Shown here: piece by piece, positions 8,804 through 20,149 of the stretch
Layout: every line of letters starts with the position of its first letter
How positions within the stretch are numbered: the stretch's first letter is position 1
DNA from: Bacillus glycinifermentans
GTDB taxonomy: Bacteria; Bacillota; Bacilli; Bacillales; Bacillaceae
NCBI RefSeq assembly: GCF_001042475.2
Contig: NZ_LECW02000004.1
Span: 62,001 to 126,000 of the forward strand
Direction of reading: 5' to 3'
Length of the DNA: 64,000 bases
Notes under the pieces: model-generated
What the model was told of the DNA's origin: nothing
Databases searched by the model: none
What the model saw: only the letters and a program-made list of their open reading frames with translations
Translations under genes and position numbers: made by a program

Positions 8804-9601
8804 TCATTTAACCATGTACGATACGCTGAATGTTTTAGCGTATTCCTCAAATGTTTTCAAGGCTTGCTCTCTTGTCTCCGGACTGATGAGATCGTCTTTC
8901 AGCTCCTCGATCTTTCTGACAAGAGCGCTTCCTACGACAACGCCGTCCGCCAGTTCATTCATCAGCTCCACTTGTTCGGAGCCGGAAATCCCGAAGCCGA
9001 CAGCAACAGGGACGGGACTCATCCCTTTTACAGACCGGACAAATGAAGAAACAGAATCATCGAATCCATCGCGCACACCCGTAACGCCGAGCGAAGATAC
9101 GCAATACACAAACCCTTCAGCCTGCTGTGCGATTTTTTGGATGCGGCTTTCGCTTGTCGGTGCAACAAGGGAAATATACGTGATTCCCTGCTTTTTGCAT
9201 TGCTGCTGCAAATACACGCTTTCTTCAAAAGGAAGATCCGGAACGAGAAGTCCGTCAATTTTATTTTGTCGCAGTAAAGCGAAAAAGTGATCTGTATCTA
9301 ATTGTAACACAGGATTGTAATACGTAAAGAGAATTATCGGGATATCCACGCCGTTTTTTTTCATTTTTCCGCCAAGCCTGATCGCTTCAACGATGTTCAT
9401 GCCATTGTCAAGCGCCCGTTTTGAGGCCCTCTGAATGACGGGGCCGTCAGCCAGCGGATCAGAGTACGGTACGCCGAGTTCAAGAGCCGAGGCGCCCGCC
9501 GCCTGAAGGGATTTTGCCAGTTCGACCGTTACCTCCGGCAGCGGGTCGCCCGCTGTAATAAATGGGACAAACAGCTTATCGGACTTTTTCAGATTGAACA
9601 T
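8804..9601 (-). CDS. trpA: Tryptophan synthase alpha subunit
   Basis: TrpA (265 aa) cleaves indole-3-glycerol phosphate to indole and glyceraldehyde 3-phosphate in the alpha2-beta2 synthase. The TIM-barrel motifs are visible: [10 protein letters not shown] at the start, [15 protein letters not shown] with the catalytic glutamate and aspartate, and VAVGFGIS plus GVVVGSALV forming the phosphate site. I start at the second ATG ([10 protein letters not shown]), which places AGAGGTG at a workable distance; the ATG two codons upstream abuts the ribosome binding site. The gene overlaps the end of trpB by 26 nt. Confidence 0.96.
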   Translation of the reverse strand: MFNLKKSDKLFVPFITAGDPLPEVTVELAKSLQAAGASALELGVPYSDPLADGPVIQRASKRALDNGMNIVEAIRLGGKMKKNGVDIPIILFTYYNPVLQLDTDHFFALLRQNKIDGLLVPDLPFEESVYLQQQCKKQGITYISLVAPTSESRIQKIAQQAEGFVYCVSSLGVTGVRDGFDDSVSSFVRSVKGMSPVPVAVGFGISGSEQVELMNELADGVVVGSALVRKIEELKDDLISPETREQALKTFEEYAKTFSVSYMVK

Positions 9602-10796
9602 CTTCATTCACCTCTTCTTCCATCACCTTCATCAAGGTATGGACATCTTTGTCTCCCCTGCCTGAAAGGCATACCAGAATGCTTTCCTCTTGTTTCATAT
9701 GTTTTGCAATGTCAAACGCTTTTGCCAACGCATGGGCCGATTCAATCGCCGGTAAAATCCCCTCTGTCTCCGCCAGACGTTTTAAAGCCGCTACGGCTTC
9801 ACCGTCTGTCACCGATTCGTACCGGACGCGGCCGATCTGGTGGAGATGGGCGTGTTCAGGCCCGACTCCGGGATAATCGAGACCGGCGGAAATGGAATAC
9901 GGCTCGATGATCTGCCCGTACTCATCTTGCAGCAAATACGTCAAAGAGCCGTGGATGACGCCTTTCGTTCCTTTTGTGATAGTTGCCGCGTGAAGCGGGG
10001 TTTCGGTACCTTTTCCCGCAGCTTCAACGCCGATCAGCTCAACGGGTTCTTCGATGAATGAACTGAACATCCCGATCGCATTGCTGCCCCCTCCGACACA
10101 GGCAATGACCTTATCCGGGAGCTTTTGTTCGGCTTCGTAAAACTGCGCTTTCGCCTCATCGCCGATGATCCGCTGGAACTCCCGGACGATATAAGGGTAT
10201 GGATGCGGTCCGACAACCGACCCGATCATGTAGAAATGATCCCGGCAGTGCTGAACCCAGTATCGGATCGCCTCGTTTGTCGCGTCTTTCAATGTTCCGT
10301 TTCCGCTGGAGACCGGCACGACTTCGGCCCCTAAAAGCTTCATCCGAAAAACGTTCAACGACTGTCTTGCGACATCTTCCTCACCCATAAAAACAATGCA
10401 TGACATGCCGAACTTTGCAGCGACGGTCGCCGCGGCGACACCGTGCTGGCCTGCGCCTGTTTCGGCGATGAGCTTTGTTTTGCCCATTTTCGCGGCAAGC
10501 AGCGCCTGACCGAGAGCGTTGTTGATTTTATGTGCGCCTGTATGGTTTAAATCTTCACGCTTTAAATAAATTTTTGCTCCGCCCAGCTGCTTTGTCAGCT
10601 GATCGGCGAAGGTGAGGGCGGTCGGACGTCCGGAATATTCAACTAACAGTTTTTTATATTCCTCTTGAAATACAGGGTCATCCTTTAGACCCAGAAACGC
10701 TTTTTCGATTTCCTCCAACGGCTGCATCAATGTTTCCGGGACGAATTTCCCTCCAAAGTCGCCAAATCTGCCTTGTTCATTCGGATATGAATACAT
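9576..10796 (-). CDS. trpB: Tryptophan synthase beta subunit
   Basis: TrpB (406 aa) condenses indole with serine in a PLP-dependent reaction. The PLP lysine is Lys90 in [14 protein letters not shown]. Other family signatures are [20 protein letters not shown], the glycine-rich [10 protein letters not shown] phosphate cup and LSGRGDKD near the end. It overlaps trpF by 20 nt upstream and trpA by 26 nt downstream, so translation is probably coupled. The C-terminal extension beyond MEEEVNED is slightly longer than in B. subtilis (400 aa). Confidence 0.97.
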   Translation of the reverse strand: MYSYPNEQGRFGDFGGKFVPETLMQPLEEIEKAFLGLKDDPVFQEEYKKLLVEYSGRPTALTFADQLTKQLGGAKIYLKREDLNHTGAHKINNALGQALLAAKMGKTKLIAETGAGQHGVAAATVAAKFGMSCIVFMGEEDVARQSLNVFRMKLLGAEVVPVSSGNGTLKDATNEAIRYWVQHCRDHFYMIGSVVGPHPYPYIVREFQRIIGDEAKAQFYEAEQKLPDKVIACVGGGSNAIGMFSSFIEEPVELIGVEAAGKGTETPLHAATITKGTKGVIHGSLTYLLQDEYGQIIEPYSISAGLDYPGVGPEHAHLHQIGRVRYESVTDGEAVAALKRLAETEGILPAIESAHALAKAFDIAKHMKQEESILVCLSGRGDKDVHTLMKVMEEEVNEDVQSEKVR

Positions 10797-11433
10797 GATT
10801 GAACATCCTCTCTTCTAGAAGGTTGATCAGCTTTTCGCTTTTTTGACCTTTTTCTTCGATTCCGCTTGCCAGATCGATTCCCGGGGGCTTCTGATCCAAA
10901 AGCGCACCTATGCTGTCCGGATTGACGCCTCCCGCGATAAACAACCGCTTTCCATCTTTGGCCGCCGCTTCAATGTACATCGGCACGCTTTCCCATGAAA
11001 ACGAAATGCCTGTTCCTCCCCTCATCCCTTTTACAGAGGAGTCGATCACAAACCCGTCTGCATACGGGATGAAGGCTTTCAATTTTTCAACGGTTCCGCT
11101 TCCGTGGTGAAGCGCCTTCCAAACCTCACAGTGCGTCGTCGTTTTCAGCCGTATGATGTCTTCTATCGATTCGTCGCCGTGAAGCTGGATTACGTCTAAA
11201 GGTACGGCTCCGGCAATCTCAATGATGCGGCCGGTATCTTCGTTGACAAAAACGCCGACAAGCTTTTTCGCCAAAGGTCCGATCTGCCTGCACCAGCTTT
11301 TCACATCAGAAGGGTCTGCCGCCCGCTTGCTTTTGGCGAAAATAAATCCGAGGTAGTCCGCTTTTGAGCCGGCCGTCGTCTTCAAATCTTCGAAAGAATG
11401 AATCCCGCAATATTTCAAGCTTGGTTTATTCAT
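10777..11433 (-). CDS. trpF: Phosphoribosylanthranilate isomerase
   Basis: TrpF (218 aa) converts phosphoribosylanthranilate to the carboxyphenylamino deoxyribulose phosphate. The N-terminal [11 protein letters not shown] carries the catalytic cysteine of the family; [17 protein letters not shown] and [11 protein letters not shown] are the other barrel signatures, and GIDLASGIE is the phosphate-binding end. The ATG of [10 protein letters not shown] was chosen because GGAG lies upstream and the start matches B. subtilis; the frame is open 8 codons further. It overlaps trpC by 8 nt and trpB by 20 nt. Confidence 0.95.
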   Translation of the reverse strand: MNKPSLKYCGIHSFEDLKTTAGSKADYLGFIFAKSKRAADPSDVKSWCRQIGPLAKKLVGVFVNEDTGRIIEIAGAVPLDVIQLHGDESIEDIIRLKTTTHCEVWKALHHGSGTVEKLKAFIPYADGFVIDSSVKGMRGGTGISFSWESVPMYIEAAAKDGKRLFIAGGVNPDSIGALLDQKPPGIDLASGIEEKGQKSEKLINLLEERMFNHVFISE

Positions 11434-12190
11434 CACCCGTTTCTCCAAACAGCGCATGAACCGCTTTTTGCTGAGACGCTTCCCTCATTAACGATTCCCC
11501 GACGAGGACGGCCCGTGCCCCGCAGTTTTTCACAAAACATAAGTCTTCTTTTATGCCGATCCCGCTCTCGCTGACAAGAATCGTGCCGTCAGGAATCATT
11601 CGCGCAATCCGCTCCGTCCGGCTGACGGAAGTTTCAAAGGTTTTCAGATTTCTATTGTTCACGCCGATAATCTCCGGCGTAAAAATGTTCAATATCCCTT
11701 CCAGCGTTTTTTCTTCATGAACCTCAACTAGTGTATCCATACCTTTTTCGGCGGCTTCTGTATACAGTTCGTAAAGCTTTTCCGGCTCGAGCGCCTCGCC
11801 GATCAAAAGGATCGCATCCGCTCCGATGCGGTTCGATTCTTCGACCTGTACGGAGTCGATGATGAAATCCTTTCGCAGCACGGGAAGCGATACTTCACGT
11901 TTGATCGATGACAAATATTCATTTTTGCCTTGAAAAAACGGTTCATCTGTCAAGACGGACAAACAATCGGCTTTTGCCCGCTCGTACGCTTTTGCGATTT
12001 CTTCAGGCTGAAAATCGGCTTTTATCACCCCTTTTGACGGGGAAGCTTTTTTCACCTCGGCAATCAAAGCCACAAAGCGATTCGGCGACAGAAGCGCCTT
12101 CTTAAATGAGCGTTTCACGAGCTTTACATCCTCCGGCAGCACCATCTTCGATACGTATTCCCGCTTTTTTTCAATAATTCGATTCAGCAT
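11426..12190 (-). CDS. trpC: Indole-3-glycerol phosphate synthase
   Basis: TrpC (254 aa) closes the indole ring, giving indole-3-glycerol phosphate for TrpA. Conserved active-site strands are [51 protein letters not shown] and VSESGI. It is a single-domain enzyme, not fused to TrpF as in enterics. The gene overlaps trpD by 20 nt and trpF by 8 nt, part of a continuous chain of overlapping starts and stops through the operon. Confidence 0.96.
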   Translation of the reverse strand: MLNRIIEKKREYVSKMVLPEDVKLVKRSFKKALLSPNRFVALIAEVKKASPSKGVIKADFQPEEIAKAYERAKADCLSVLTDEPFFQGKNEYLSSIKREVSLPVLRKDFIIDSVQVEESNRIGADAILLIGEALEPEKLYELYTEAAEKGMDTLVEVHEEKTLEGILNIFTPEIIGVNNRNLKTFETSVSRTERIARMIPDGTILVSESGIGIKEDLCFVKNCGARAVLVGESLMREASQQKAVHALFGETGDE

Positions 12191-13199
12191 ACATCTCTTC
12201 CTCTTTCTGTTTTAATCGTTCCAGCTGTTTCAGCGCTTTGCCGCTTTTAATCGTTTCCAGTGCCGCGGAGACGCCTTCTTTCAGCCCGCCGGCCTGACCC
12301 GCGACAAACAATGCGGCGCCTGCATTCAAAGCGGCGATGTGAAGCGCGGATTCAGAACTGTTGTTTTGCAAAATGTCTAAGATGAGGCGGCCGCTTTCCT
12401 CAGGGGTACTCACCTGAATGTCGCTGAGCCTGCCAAGCGGCAAGCCGGCGTCAGCCGGCTCAACAGTATATTCAAACCGTTTTCCGCCTTTCAGTTCGAT
12501 GACATCTGTCGGCGATGTGATCGACAGCTCGTCAAGTCCGTCGCGGCTTGACACAAATAAAACATGCTCCGGTTCAAAGGCTTCCAATGCACCGGCCATC
12601 AGCCTCGCCTTTTCAATGGAGTATACGCCGATCACCTGGCGTTTGGCTTTCATCGGATTGCTGAGCGGACCGAGCAGGTTAAACACCGTTCGAAACGCGA
12701 GATCTTTTCTAACGCCCGCCACATGTTTCATTGAAGAATGATAGCTTGGCGCGTATAAAAAGCCCATATTCCGACGTTCGATGCTGCGTTTTGTCTCTTC
12801 AGGCGTGGTCTGGATCGATATCCCGAGATATTCGAGAACGTCTGCGCTTCCGCTTTTGGAGGATACCGAGCGGTTGCCGTGCTTGGCGATTTTGGCACCG
12901 GCCGATGAAGCGATGATGGCGGCCGCTGTCGAAATGTTGAACGTGGAAACGCCGTCTCCCCCCGTACCGCACGTATCAACGACATCTTCCAGGCCGTCTA
13001 TTGCCAAAGCCTTCTCCCGCATCGCTCTGACAAAGCCGGTCACCTCATCAACCGTTTCTCCCCGGTAAGCAAGAACGGAGAGAATCCCGCCGATTTCAGC
13101 AGCGCTCATGGAGCCGGTCATCATCAAATGCATGATTTCGTTCGCCTCGGCTTCGCTCATCGTCTCCCCATTAACGCACGATTTCAGCAGTTCGTTCAT
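12171..13199 (-). CDS. trpD: Anthranilate phosphoribosyltransferase
   Basis: TrpD (342 aa) transfers the phosphoribosyl group from PRPP to anthranilate. The glycine-rich PRPP loop is DTCGTGGDG, followed by [18 protein letters not shown] (anthranilate/PRPP site) and GFLYAPSYH. There is no fused glutamine amidotransferase domain. I chose the ATG of [10 protein letters not shown], which has AAGGAGGAGG about 9 nt upstream and matches the B. subtilis start; the frame is open 7 codons further. It overlaps trpE by 29 nt. Confidence 0.96.
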   Translation of the reverse strand: MNELLKSCVNGETMSEAEANEIMHLMMTGSMSAAEIGGILSVLAYRGETVDEVTGFVRAMREKALAIDGLEDVVDTCGTGGDGVSTFNISTAAAIIASSAGAKIAKHGNRSVSSKSGSADVLEYLGISIQTTPEETKRSIERRNMGFLYAPSYHSSMKHVAGVRKDLAFRTVFNLLGPLSNPMKAKRQVIGVYSIEKARLMAGALEAFEPEHVLFVSSRDGLDELSITSPTDVIELKGGKRFEYTVEPADAGLPLGRLSDIQVSTPEESGRLILDILQNNSSESALHIAALNAGAALFVAGQAGGLKEGVSAALETIKSGKALKQLERLKQKEEEMYAESNY

Positions 13200-14718
13200 G
13201 TCCGTCCTCCTCCTTTTCACAAAACACGTCTTCAGCGATTTGGATCGTTTTCAGCAGCGCCCCCGCTTTATTGCACGTCTCTTCCCATTCCATTTCAGGC
13301 ACGGAGTCGGCCACGATTCCGGCGCCGGCCTGGATCGATGCAACGCCGGCCTTGACGCTCATCGTCCGGATCGTGATGCAGGAATCGATATTCCCGTCAA
13401 ACCCGATGTAGGCGATGCAGCCCCCGTACGTTTCCCGCGGTTCAGGTTCAATCTCATTCAAAAGCTGCATCGCCCTGATTTTGGGAGCCCCCGTCAAAGT
13501 GCCGGCCGGAAAGGCGCTCATCAAAGCATCGACCGGGTGAACGCCTGATTTTAAAGTGCCGGTCACGACTGAAATAATATGCATCACGTGTGAAAACGAC
13601 ACGATCTTTGTAAACTCCGGCACGTTTACAGACCCGTATTCGGCCACCCTGCCGATGTCGTTTCTCGCCAAATCGACAAGCATATAGTGCTCCGCTTTTT
13701 CTTTTTCGTCAGCCAGAAGCTCTTGTTCGAGGCGCTCATCTTCAGCCTGGTCAAGTCCCCTTTTTCTCGTCCCGGCAATCGGGTGTATTTCGAGGTGTCC
13801 GTTCTGCACATGGATCAGACGTTCCGGCGAGCTTCCAACAAGCTCGCGGTCAGGCAGCTTCATATAGTACATGTAAGGCGATGGATTGATCAGCCTCAGC
13901 ACCCTGTATAATTCAAAGGAACCGACTTTCACAGGTATATCAAACCTTTGGGAAAGAACTCCCTGAAAGATATCACCCGCTTTAATGTATTCTTTCAGAC
14001 GTTCAACATCGCGCATGAATTGCTCCTTTTTGTACGTTGACCGGACTTGCTCAAAGCTTGGCGCGCCGTGCCGTTCCTGCGGGAGAAAAAGCTCCTTCGA
14101 CGATTTTCGGTCCTTCAGCCTGCGTATAAGCTCTTTCAAATCTTTTTTGGCGGCATGATAAGCTTCCGCTTTTTCGTTCTCCGATTCTTCGCCATTCAGC
14201 GTGACATAATGAATAAAATGGAGTTTTTTGAGCTCATGGTCGTAGGCGATCATCGTCCGGCAGACGAACAGCTGGCATTTTTCCATGTCTGTTACCCGTT
14301 GATGTCCGGCGATAGCCGGCTCAATAAGCGGCATGACATCATAGCTTAAATATCCAACGGCTCCCCCTGAAAACGGAATATCAAGCTCCGGCGCCTTAAT
14401 AACGCATGTATCCGACATCCATACGAGCACTTTCTTCAGCTCTGATGCCGTATAAAGCTTCTTCATTTCACTATCCGCGGCGTGGAACTCACCGTTTTCC
14501 TCTTTGATGGTCAAAAACGGATCGAGTCCGATGAAGGAATATCTGGACCATGAGGATGATTCGTCCTTGCTTTCGAGCAAATAGACGATGTCGTCTTTCA
14601 GCTTTTCAACCATTTGAATAGGCGTCAGCGTATCAACGGAAAAACTTTCGATAATAGGAATGGTTTTAAAACGCACAGCTTCTTTCATGAACGTGGAAAA
14701 ATCGTTTTGAATACTCAA
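13171..14718 (-). CDS. trpE: Anthranilate synthase component I
   Basis: TrpE (515 aa) makes anthranilate from chorismate with an amidotransferase partner. No trpG is in this operon; in B. subtilis the shared amidotransferase gene lies in the folate operon, and I assume the same here. Visible motifs include GGAVGYLSYD, GDIFQGVLSQ, IAGTRKRG, LVDLARNDIGRV and FPAGTLTGAPK. The start is best read as TTG at 14718: AAGGAG lies 8 nt upstream and the length equals B. subtilis TrpE, whereas the GTG at 14727 overlaps that ribosome binding site. A stem of CTCCT with AGGAG just upstream can hide this site when TRAP is bound. Confidence 0.96.
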   Translation of the reverse strand: MSIQNDFSTFMKEAVRFKTIPIIESFSVDTLTPIQMVEKLKDDIVYLLESKDESSSWSRYSFIGLDPFLTIKEENGEFHAADSEMKKLYTASELKKVLVWMSDTCVIKAPELDIPFSGGAVGYLSYDVMPLIEPAIAGHQRVTDMEKCQLFVCRTMIAYDHELKKLHFIHYVTLNGEESENEKAEAYHAAKKDLKELIRRLKDRKSSKELFLPQERHGAPSFEQVRSTYKKEQFMRDVERLKEYIKAGDIFQGVLSQRFDIPVKVGSFELYRVLRLINPSPYMYYMKLPDRELVGSSPERLIHVQNGHLEIHPIAGTRKRGLDQAEDERLEQELLADEKEKAEHYMLVDLARNDIGRVAEYGSVNVPEFTKIVSFSHVMHIISVVTGTLKSGVHPVDALMSAFPAGTLTGAPKIRAMQLLNEIEPEPRETYGGCIAYIGFDGNIDSCITIRTMSVKAGVASIQAGAGIVADSVPEMEWEETCNKAGALLKTIQIAEDVFCEKEEDGHERTAEIVR

Positions 14719-14726
14719 AGTTCTCA

Positions 14727-14743
14727 CTCCTTTTCAAGAGGAG
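14727..14743 (-). promoter_or_regulatory. Hairpin sequestering the trpE ribosome binding site
   Basis: On the minus strand CTCCT (14739-14743) pairs with AGGAG (14727-14731) of the trpE ribosome binding site across a 7-nt loop. In B. subtilis a comparable hairpin forms when TRAP is bound and blocks trpE translation. Confidence 0.7.
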
Positions 14744-14784
14744 AATGAGGTAGGCACAGAGAGGCAAAAGTATGTTGCGGAAAA

Positions 14785-14818
14785 TAAACAAACCCAAAAG
14801 AACAAACGTCTTTTGGGT
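14785..14818 (-). terminator. trp leader attenuator
   Basis: ACCCAAAAGA (14809-14818) pairs exactly with TCTTTTGGGT (14792-14801), followed on the minus strand by TTGTTTATTTT. It lies between the TRAP sites and trpE and acts as the attenuator that forms when TRAP occupies the leader. Confidence 0.9.
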
Positions 14819-14838
14819 AGGATTTAAAAACGTATGGT

Positions 14839-14883
14839 CTCGGCTCATCTACACTCATTCTCAACTACCCTAATCTCAAACTA
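14839..14883 (-). promoter_or_regulatory. TRAP (MtrB) binding site in the trp leader
   Basis: Reading the minus strand, nine G/U-AG triplets follow each other with 2-3 nt spacers: TAG, GAG, TAG, TAG, GAG, GAG, TAG, GAG, GAG. An AAG triplet precedes them at the right spacing. This is the signature of an 11-subunit TRAP ring target; the B. subtilis leader has 11 triplets. The mtrB gene is 7 kb upstream in this window. Confidence 0.92.
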
Positions 14884-14890
14884 AGCTTTC

Positions 14891-14922
14891 ATTATAAAAC
14901 CCATATACACACTCCTGTGTAT
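14891..14922 (-). promoter_or_regulatory. Candidate trp promoter -10 with adjoining palindrome
   Basis: A perfect TATAAT lies at 14891-14896 just before the TRAP triplets. No convincing -35 is 16-18 nt upstream. Instead an inverted repeat ATACAC/GTGTAT (14905-14922) sits there. The -10 is likely real; the role of the palindrome is unknown. Confidence 0.5.
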
Positions 14923-14944
14923 TTCTAAGGTTTCTACAATCGTA

Positions 14945-15328
14945 TTACAATTCAGTCTTTTTTGTCAATGATAAATCAGGCCTCAATGAGACTGCATTTT
15001 CCAAATAGATGTGGCGGACTTCATCTTGCCGCTTTTCGGTCTGCACGGTCATCATGACCCTGATGCATTTCTTAAGGCCGTGTTCAACGTCCATTTCCTG
15101 CATGCACATGACCGGCACATGCTGCCAGCCGTCAAACGTTCTGACGACTTTTGCAGGAAAAGCGGCATGAATATCTGAAGTGGCGGATATGAGGATTTGG
15201 ACCACCTGTTCGGGTTTGATATCGTTTTCTGTAATCATTTCCCCGATCAGCTGTGTCGTCTTCGCTGTAATATCCTTATCTGTGTCCTGTTCCACTGTAG
15301 TGGCTCCCCGAATACCGCGAATCATCAT
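14945..15328 (-). CDS. aroH: Chorismate mutase (AroH type)
   Basis: AroH (127 aa) is the small trimeric chorismate mutase that converts chorismate to prephenate for tyrosine and phenylalanine. The active-site Arg is in [10 protein letters not shown], with [11 protein letters not shown] and [11 protein letters not shown] further on. The start MMIRGIRG has GGAGGGAG upstream and gives exactly the B. subtilis length. It overlaps the aroB stop as ATGA, and the trp promoter follows directly, so chorismate is partitioned between the two branches at adjacent genes. Confidence 0.96.
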   Translation of the reverse strand: MMIRGIRGATTVEQDTDKDITAKTTQLIGEMITENDIKPEQVVQILISATSDIHAAFPAKVVRTFDGWQHVPVMCMQEMDVEHGLKKCIRVMMTVQTEKRQDEVRHIYLENAVSLRPDLSLTKKTEL

Positions 15329-16419
15329 TCGTCTCCCTCCAATCTCCATCTCCACATATTCAGCCATCGTTCGATCTCTTCTGATCGAAAGGAGTGCAGG
15401 CGTACGCTGCCTATCCGGTCAAGCAGGACGAACTGGATGATTCCGCCGCGCGTTTTTTTATCGTTCATCATCCGGCTGATGAGCGCTTCTGTTGAAATGT
15501 CACGCTTCACTTGCCCGGGATAGCCGAGCTTTTTCAGCCAGCTTCCAGTCTGCTTGCGGTCAATAGGGCAATTCAGAACGTTTTCGCTGACAAACAAGGC
15601 AAACTGCATCCCAAGCGCAACAGCGTCGCCATGGGTGATCTCTCCATAGCCGTACTCGGCTTCAACGGCATGGCCAAGCGTGTGCCCGAAGTTTAAATAC
15701 GCCCTGATCCCCTGCTCCCGTTCGTCGTTTGAGACGATTGCCTCTTTAATCGAAATGCCTTTATACACCATGTCATTCAGCTGTTCATTTGTGATCTCTT
15801 CTATCGAGTTGATGTTGAGAAGATCGTTTAAAAACGCTTCATCATGGATAAAGGCGTGTTTAATGACTTCTGCGAGCCCTGATCTCATTTCCTTTTCAGG
15901 CAGTGTCCGGAGGCATTCCGTATCGTAAATGACTGCTTTAGGCTGATGAAAAGCGCCGATTAAATTTTTGCCGAGCGGGTGGTTGATCGCGACCTTTCCG
16001 CCGACTGCGCTGTCGTGGGAAAGCAGAGTTGTCGGAAACTGAACATAGTCGATGCCCCGCATAAAAGTCGATGCCACAAAACCCGCAAGATCGCCGACGA
16101 CGCCTCCGCCGAGGGCGAGAATGCAGGAAGAACGGTCAAGATGAAACTCGATCGCTTCGGTCTGCAGCTTCATGAACATGTCAATCGACTTGGCTTGCTC
16201 TCCGCTCGGAACGGCAACCTTTTTGACGGGCCATTTGCTTTGGAGAAGGCGGTACAGCTCTTCTCCATAGCGTTTATCAACCTCTTCGTCGGTGATCAGA
16301 AAAAGCTTTGTCATCGGGAGGTTTAAGGATGACAGAAGCTCATCCGCGTGTTTCCTGATGCCTCCGCCGATAAAAACCGGATAAGACAGAGAAGCGGTTT
16401 CGATTTGCAATGTTTTCAT
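15325..16419 (-). CDS. aroB: 3-dehydroquinate synthase
   Basis: AroB (364 aa) cyclises DAHP to 3-dehydroquinate using NAD and a divalent metal. Motifs include the NAD-binding [35 protein letters not shown], and the metal-site histidines in [12 protein letters not shown] and [10 protein letters not shown]. The ATG overlaps the aroF stop by one base (TAATG), and the 3' end overlaps aroH by four, so aroF-aroB-aroH form one coupled unit. Confidence 0.96.
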   Translation of the reverse strand: MKTLQIETASLSYPVFIGGGIRKHADELLSSLNLPMTKLFLITDEEVDKRYGEELYRLLQSKWPVKKVAVPSGEQAKSIDMFMKLQTEAIEFHLDRSSCILALGGGVVGDLAGFVASTFMRGIDYVQFPTTLLSHDSAVGGKVAINHPLGKNLIGAFHQPKAVIYDTECLRTLPEKEMRSGLAEVIKHAFIHDEAFLNDLLNINSIEEITNEQLNDMVYKGISIKEAIVSNDEREQGIRAYLNFGHTLGHAVEAEYGYGEITHGDAVALGMQFALFVSENVLNCPIDRKQTGSWLKKLGYPGQVKRDISTEALISRMMNDKKTRGGIIQFVLLDRIGSVRLHSFRSEEIERWLNMWRWRLEGDE

Positions 16420-17591
16420 TAAAACTCCCTCGCAAGCTTTCTCATCTTTTCAACGTTTTCAGCGATGCGGTCCATTTGGTCGACCCCAAATTGTTCGACG
16501 ATTGCATTGGCGATTTCCCAGGCGACGACCGCTTCCGCCACGACGCTCGCAGCCGGAACGGCGCATGAGTCAGAACGTTCGATACTGGCGCTGAACGGCT
16601 CTTTCGTTTCAATATCGACGCTTTTCAGCGGCTTGTATAACGTCGGGATCGGCTTCATGACGCCTCTGACGACAATCGGCATCCCCGTCGTCATTCCGCC
16701 TTCAAGACCGCCGAGACGGTTCGTTGCGCGCGTATACCCTTTTTCTTCATCCCAAATGATTTCGTCATGGACTTCGCTTCCGTTCTTTCTGGCAGCTTCA
16801 AAGCCGATGCCGAATTCGACGCCTTTAAAGGCATTGATGCTCAAAACGGCAGCTGCCAGCTTGCTGTCAAGCTTGCGGTCGTAATGAACATAGCTGCCGA
16901 CCCCGACCGGAACCCCTTCGACGATGACTTCGACGATTCCGCCGATGGAATCTCCGTTAGCTTTCGCTTCATCGATCGCGGCCATCATCTTTTTGCCTGC
17001 CTCGTCGTCATAGCATCTGACAGGCGACTCCTCCGTCACTTTTTTCAAATCTTCGATTGATTTGTAATTGGTCTTTTCAGCCCTTATTCCGCCAATTTCC
17101 AGAACATGACCTGCCACTTGAATGCCGAGCTGTGACAAAATCTTTTTCGCGACGGCTCCGGCCGCCACCCGGACGGTCGTTTCCCTGGCAGATGAACGCT
17201 CAAGCACATTGCGCATGTCCCTGTGACCGTATTTAATCGCGCCGTTCAAATCGGCGTGACCCGGTCTCGGCCTTGAAATCTGACGCTTCATTTCGCTTTC
17301 TTCTTCCTCTGAAATCGGCTCTGAGCCCATGATTTTCGTCCAGTGGGTCCAGTCTTTGTTTTCCACGACAAGGGCGATCGGAGATCCAAGCGTACGGCCG
17401 TGTCTTACACCGCTAGTAATCCGGGCCTGGTCTTTTTCGATTTGCATTCTGCGTCCGCGGCCGTGCCCTTTTTGCCGTCTTCCGAGTTCGTTATTAATAT
17501 CTTCTTTTGTGATATAAAGCCCTGCGGGCACCCCTTCAATAATCGTCGTAAGCTGCGGGCCGTGAGATTCTCCGGCTGTTAAATACCTCAT
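16419..17591 (-). CDS. aroF: Chorismate synthase
   Basis: This 390-aa FMN-dependent enzyme removes phosphate from EPSP to give chorismate. Signatures are GESHGPQLT at the start, [48 protein letters not shown] and [14 protein letters not shown]. subtilis names the gene aroF (aroC elsewhere). It opens the aroF-aroB-aroH block, 71 nt downstream of cheR, with a possible promoter in that gap. Confidence 0.96.
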   Translation of the reverse strand: MRYLTAGESHGPQLTTIIEGVPAGLYITKEDINNELGRRQKGHGRGRRMQIEKDQARITSGVRHGRTLGSPIALVVENKDWTHWTKIMGSEPISEEEESEMKRQISRPRPGHADLNGAIKYGHRDMRNVLERSSARETTVRVAAGAVAKKILSQLGIQVAGHVLEIGGIRAEKTNYKSIEDLKKVTEESPVRCYDDEAGKKMMAAIDEAKANGDSIGGIVEVIVEGVPVGVGSYVHYDRKLDSKLAAAVLSINAFKGVEFGIGFEAARKNGSEVHDEIIWDEEKGYTRATNRLGGLEGGMTTGMPIVVRGVMKPIPTLYKPLKSVDIETKEPFSASIERSDSCAVPAASVVAEAVVAWEIANAIVEQFGVDQMDRIAENVEKMRKLAREF

Positions 17592-17632
17592 GCTTTCGTT
17601 CTCCCTTCATCACATTAACGCTTTTAAGTAAA

Positions 17633-17662
17633 ACTATAACATACCTTTTCGTAAAAAGTCAG
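17633..17662 (-). promoter_or_regulatory. Possible promoter upstream of aroF
   Basis: CTGACT (17657-17662) and TATAGT (17633-17638) are 18 nt apart on the minus strand in the cheR-aroF gap. The -35 is weak, so this is tentative. Confidence 0.35.
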
Positions 17663-18502
<840 letters not shown>

Positions 18503-18510
18503 TTAAACGA

Positions 18511-18549
18511 AAAAACGCCCGCTGCCTCATAGGGGAAAAGGGCGTTTTT
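18511..18549 (-). terminator. Terminator downstream of ndk
   Basis: AAAAACGCCC (18511-18520) pairs with GGGCGTTTTT (18540-18549). T-runs occur on both sides; on the minus strand it ends ndk transcripts before cheR. Confidence 0.85.
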
Positions 18550-18581
18550 CATTTAAAAAAATCAGCCTTTCAGCTGATTTT

Positions 18582-19028
18582 TTAATAGATCCATTGATTG
18601 ATTAATTTTTCTTCTTCAATAAGTTCATTCTCTTTAAAAAATAAACCGATTTCACGTACTGCACTTTCAGGAGAATCTGAACCGTGAATGATGTTTTTGC
18701 CGACGCTCATGCCGTAGTCCCCGCGGATTGTGCCGGGCAGCGCTTCTTTAGGGTTCGTTTTGCCGATCAGCTGCCTGCTGATCGCAATTGCGTCTTCCCC
18801 TTTCCATACCATTGCAAAGACAGGGCCTGACGTAATAAAATCGACAAGCTCGCCAAAAAACGGTTTTTCTTTATGCTCTTTATAATGCTCACCGGCCGTC
18901 TCTTGTGAGACTTTCATCAGCTTGGCTCCGATTAATTGTAAGCCCTTTCGTTCAAATCTGGACAAAATGTCGCCGATCAGCTGGCGCTGAACGCCATCGG
19001 GTTTAACCATCACAAAGGTTTTTTCCAT
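18582..19028 (-). CDS. ndk: Nucleoside diphosphate kinase
   Basis: Ndk (148 aa) transfers the gamma phosphate of ATP to nucleoside diphosphates through a phosphohistidine. The N-terminal [15 protein letters not shown] and the active-site segment [12 protein letters not shown] with the catalytic histidine are intact, and RGDYG and the C-terminal WIY are typical. It sits between hepT and cheR in the same direction, followed by a strong terminator. Confidence 0.96.
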   Translation of the reverse strand: MEKTFVMVKPDGVQRQLIGDILSRFERKGLQLIGAKLMKVSQETAGEHYKEHKEKPFFGELVDFITSGPVFAMVWKGEDAIAISRQLIGKTNPKEALPGTIRGDYGMSVGKNIIHGSDSPESAVREIGLFFKENELIEEEKLINQWIY

Positions 19029-19157
19029 AATCGATTCTCCACCCCACTGTTATGTATAGGCTTTCAATACTACAACGGAAATATAACATTTTTCAAAAAA
19101 TTAATCAATAAAGGGCGGAGAATATTCATACTTTTTACTTATTTTTCAGATCTGCGT

Positions 19158-20120
19158 TTAGAATTTTCGTTTTCCGATATATTTCGCAATTTGGCCGAGC
19201 GCCGTCCTTGCGCGGTTTTTCGGAAGCGTTTCGAGCAGGCGGAACGCTTTGTTCAAATACATTTCGCTGACTTTGAACGATTGTTCAATGGCATCGGTTT
19301 TTTTCAGCTCTTTGATCAGCGGCTTGATTTGTTCAGGCGTCGTTTCGCTGTTGACCAGCATGAGGCGCGCTTTCAGTTCGGGGGATTTCAGCGCATACAG
19401 CACGGGAAGCGTCACGTTTCCCTGCAGCAGATCCCCTCCGACCGGCTTGCCGAGCTCTTTTTCGCTTGACGTAAAATCGAGGATGTCGTCGATGATCTGG
19501 TACGACATTCCGACGTAATAGCCAAACCAATAAAGCGTTTGATGAATGTGCTCACCTGCTCCGGCGGCGATGGCTCCAAGCTGGCAGCTCGACGCGATCA
19601 AAAGCGCGGTTTTCCGCTTAATCCGCCTTAAATACGTTCGCAGGTTTTGCTCCATATTATATTTGTCTTTAATTTGTTCGATTTCTCCAAGACAAACTTC
19701 AACAAGCGCCTTTGACAAAATTTCGTGCGCTTTCGGCTCGTTTATTTTGGTCATCGATTCAAGCGAACGGGCAAATAAATAATCACCTGTATACATCGCA
19801 ATGCGATTGTCCCATTTTGCCTTAATGGTCGGCCTTCCCCTTCTCAGTTCGGCATCGTCGATGACATCATCATGGACGAGCGAAGCCATGTGCATCAATT
19901 CCAATGAAACTGCGACATTTTTAATTTTGTTGATATCGTATTCCCCGAACATGCCGCTCAGCAGGACAAAAACCGGCCTGATTCGTTTCCCCCCGGCCTG
20001 CAGCAAATGCAGGCTCGCTTCACTCAGCAAAGGGTAGTCGGAGTGTACGGTTTTTTCCAGCTCTTTTTCTATTAAATCAATATCCTCATTCAAAAAAGAA
20101 TATAACGTTGTCAATTTCAT
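19158..20120 (-). CDS. hepT: Heptaprenyl diphosphate synthase component II
   Basis: HepT (320 aa) is the catalytic chain of the two-component prenyl transferase that makes the C35 side chain of menaquinone-7. The first aspartate-rich motif is LVHDDVIDDAELRRGRP and the second is YQIIDDILDFTSSEKELGKP. GGKRIRP binds the diphosphate. The product feeds MenG, encoded upstream, and the quinone made is the substrate of the QcrABC complex in this window. Partner HepS is two genes upstream. Confidence 0.96.
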   Translation of the reverse strand: MKLTTLYSFLNEDIDLIEKELEKTVHSDYPLLSEASLHLLQAGGKRIRPVFVLLSGMFGEYDINKIKNVAVSLELMHMASLVHDDVIDDAELRRGRPTIKAKWDNRIAMYTGDYLFARSLESMTKINEPKAHEILSKALVEVCLGEIEQIKDKYNMEQNLRTYLRRIKRKTALLIASSCQLGAIAAGAGEHIHQTLYWFGYYVGMSYQIIDDILDFTSSEKELGKPVGGDLLQGNVTLPVLYALKSPELKARLMLVNSETTPEQIKPLIKELKKTDAIEQSFKVSEMYLNKAFRLLETLPKNRARTALGQIAKYIGKRKF

Positions 20121-20149
20121 ATCGATTCACCCGAGTATTCCTGTAGTCA

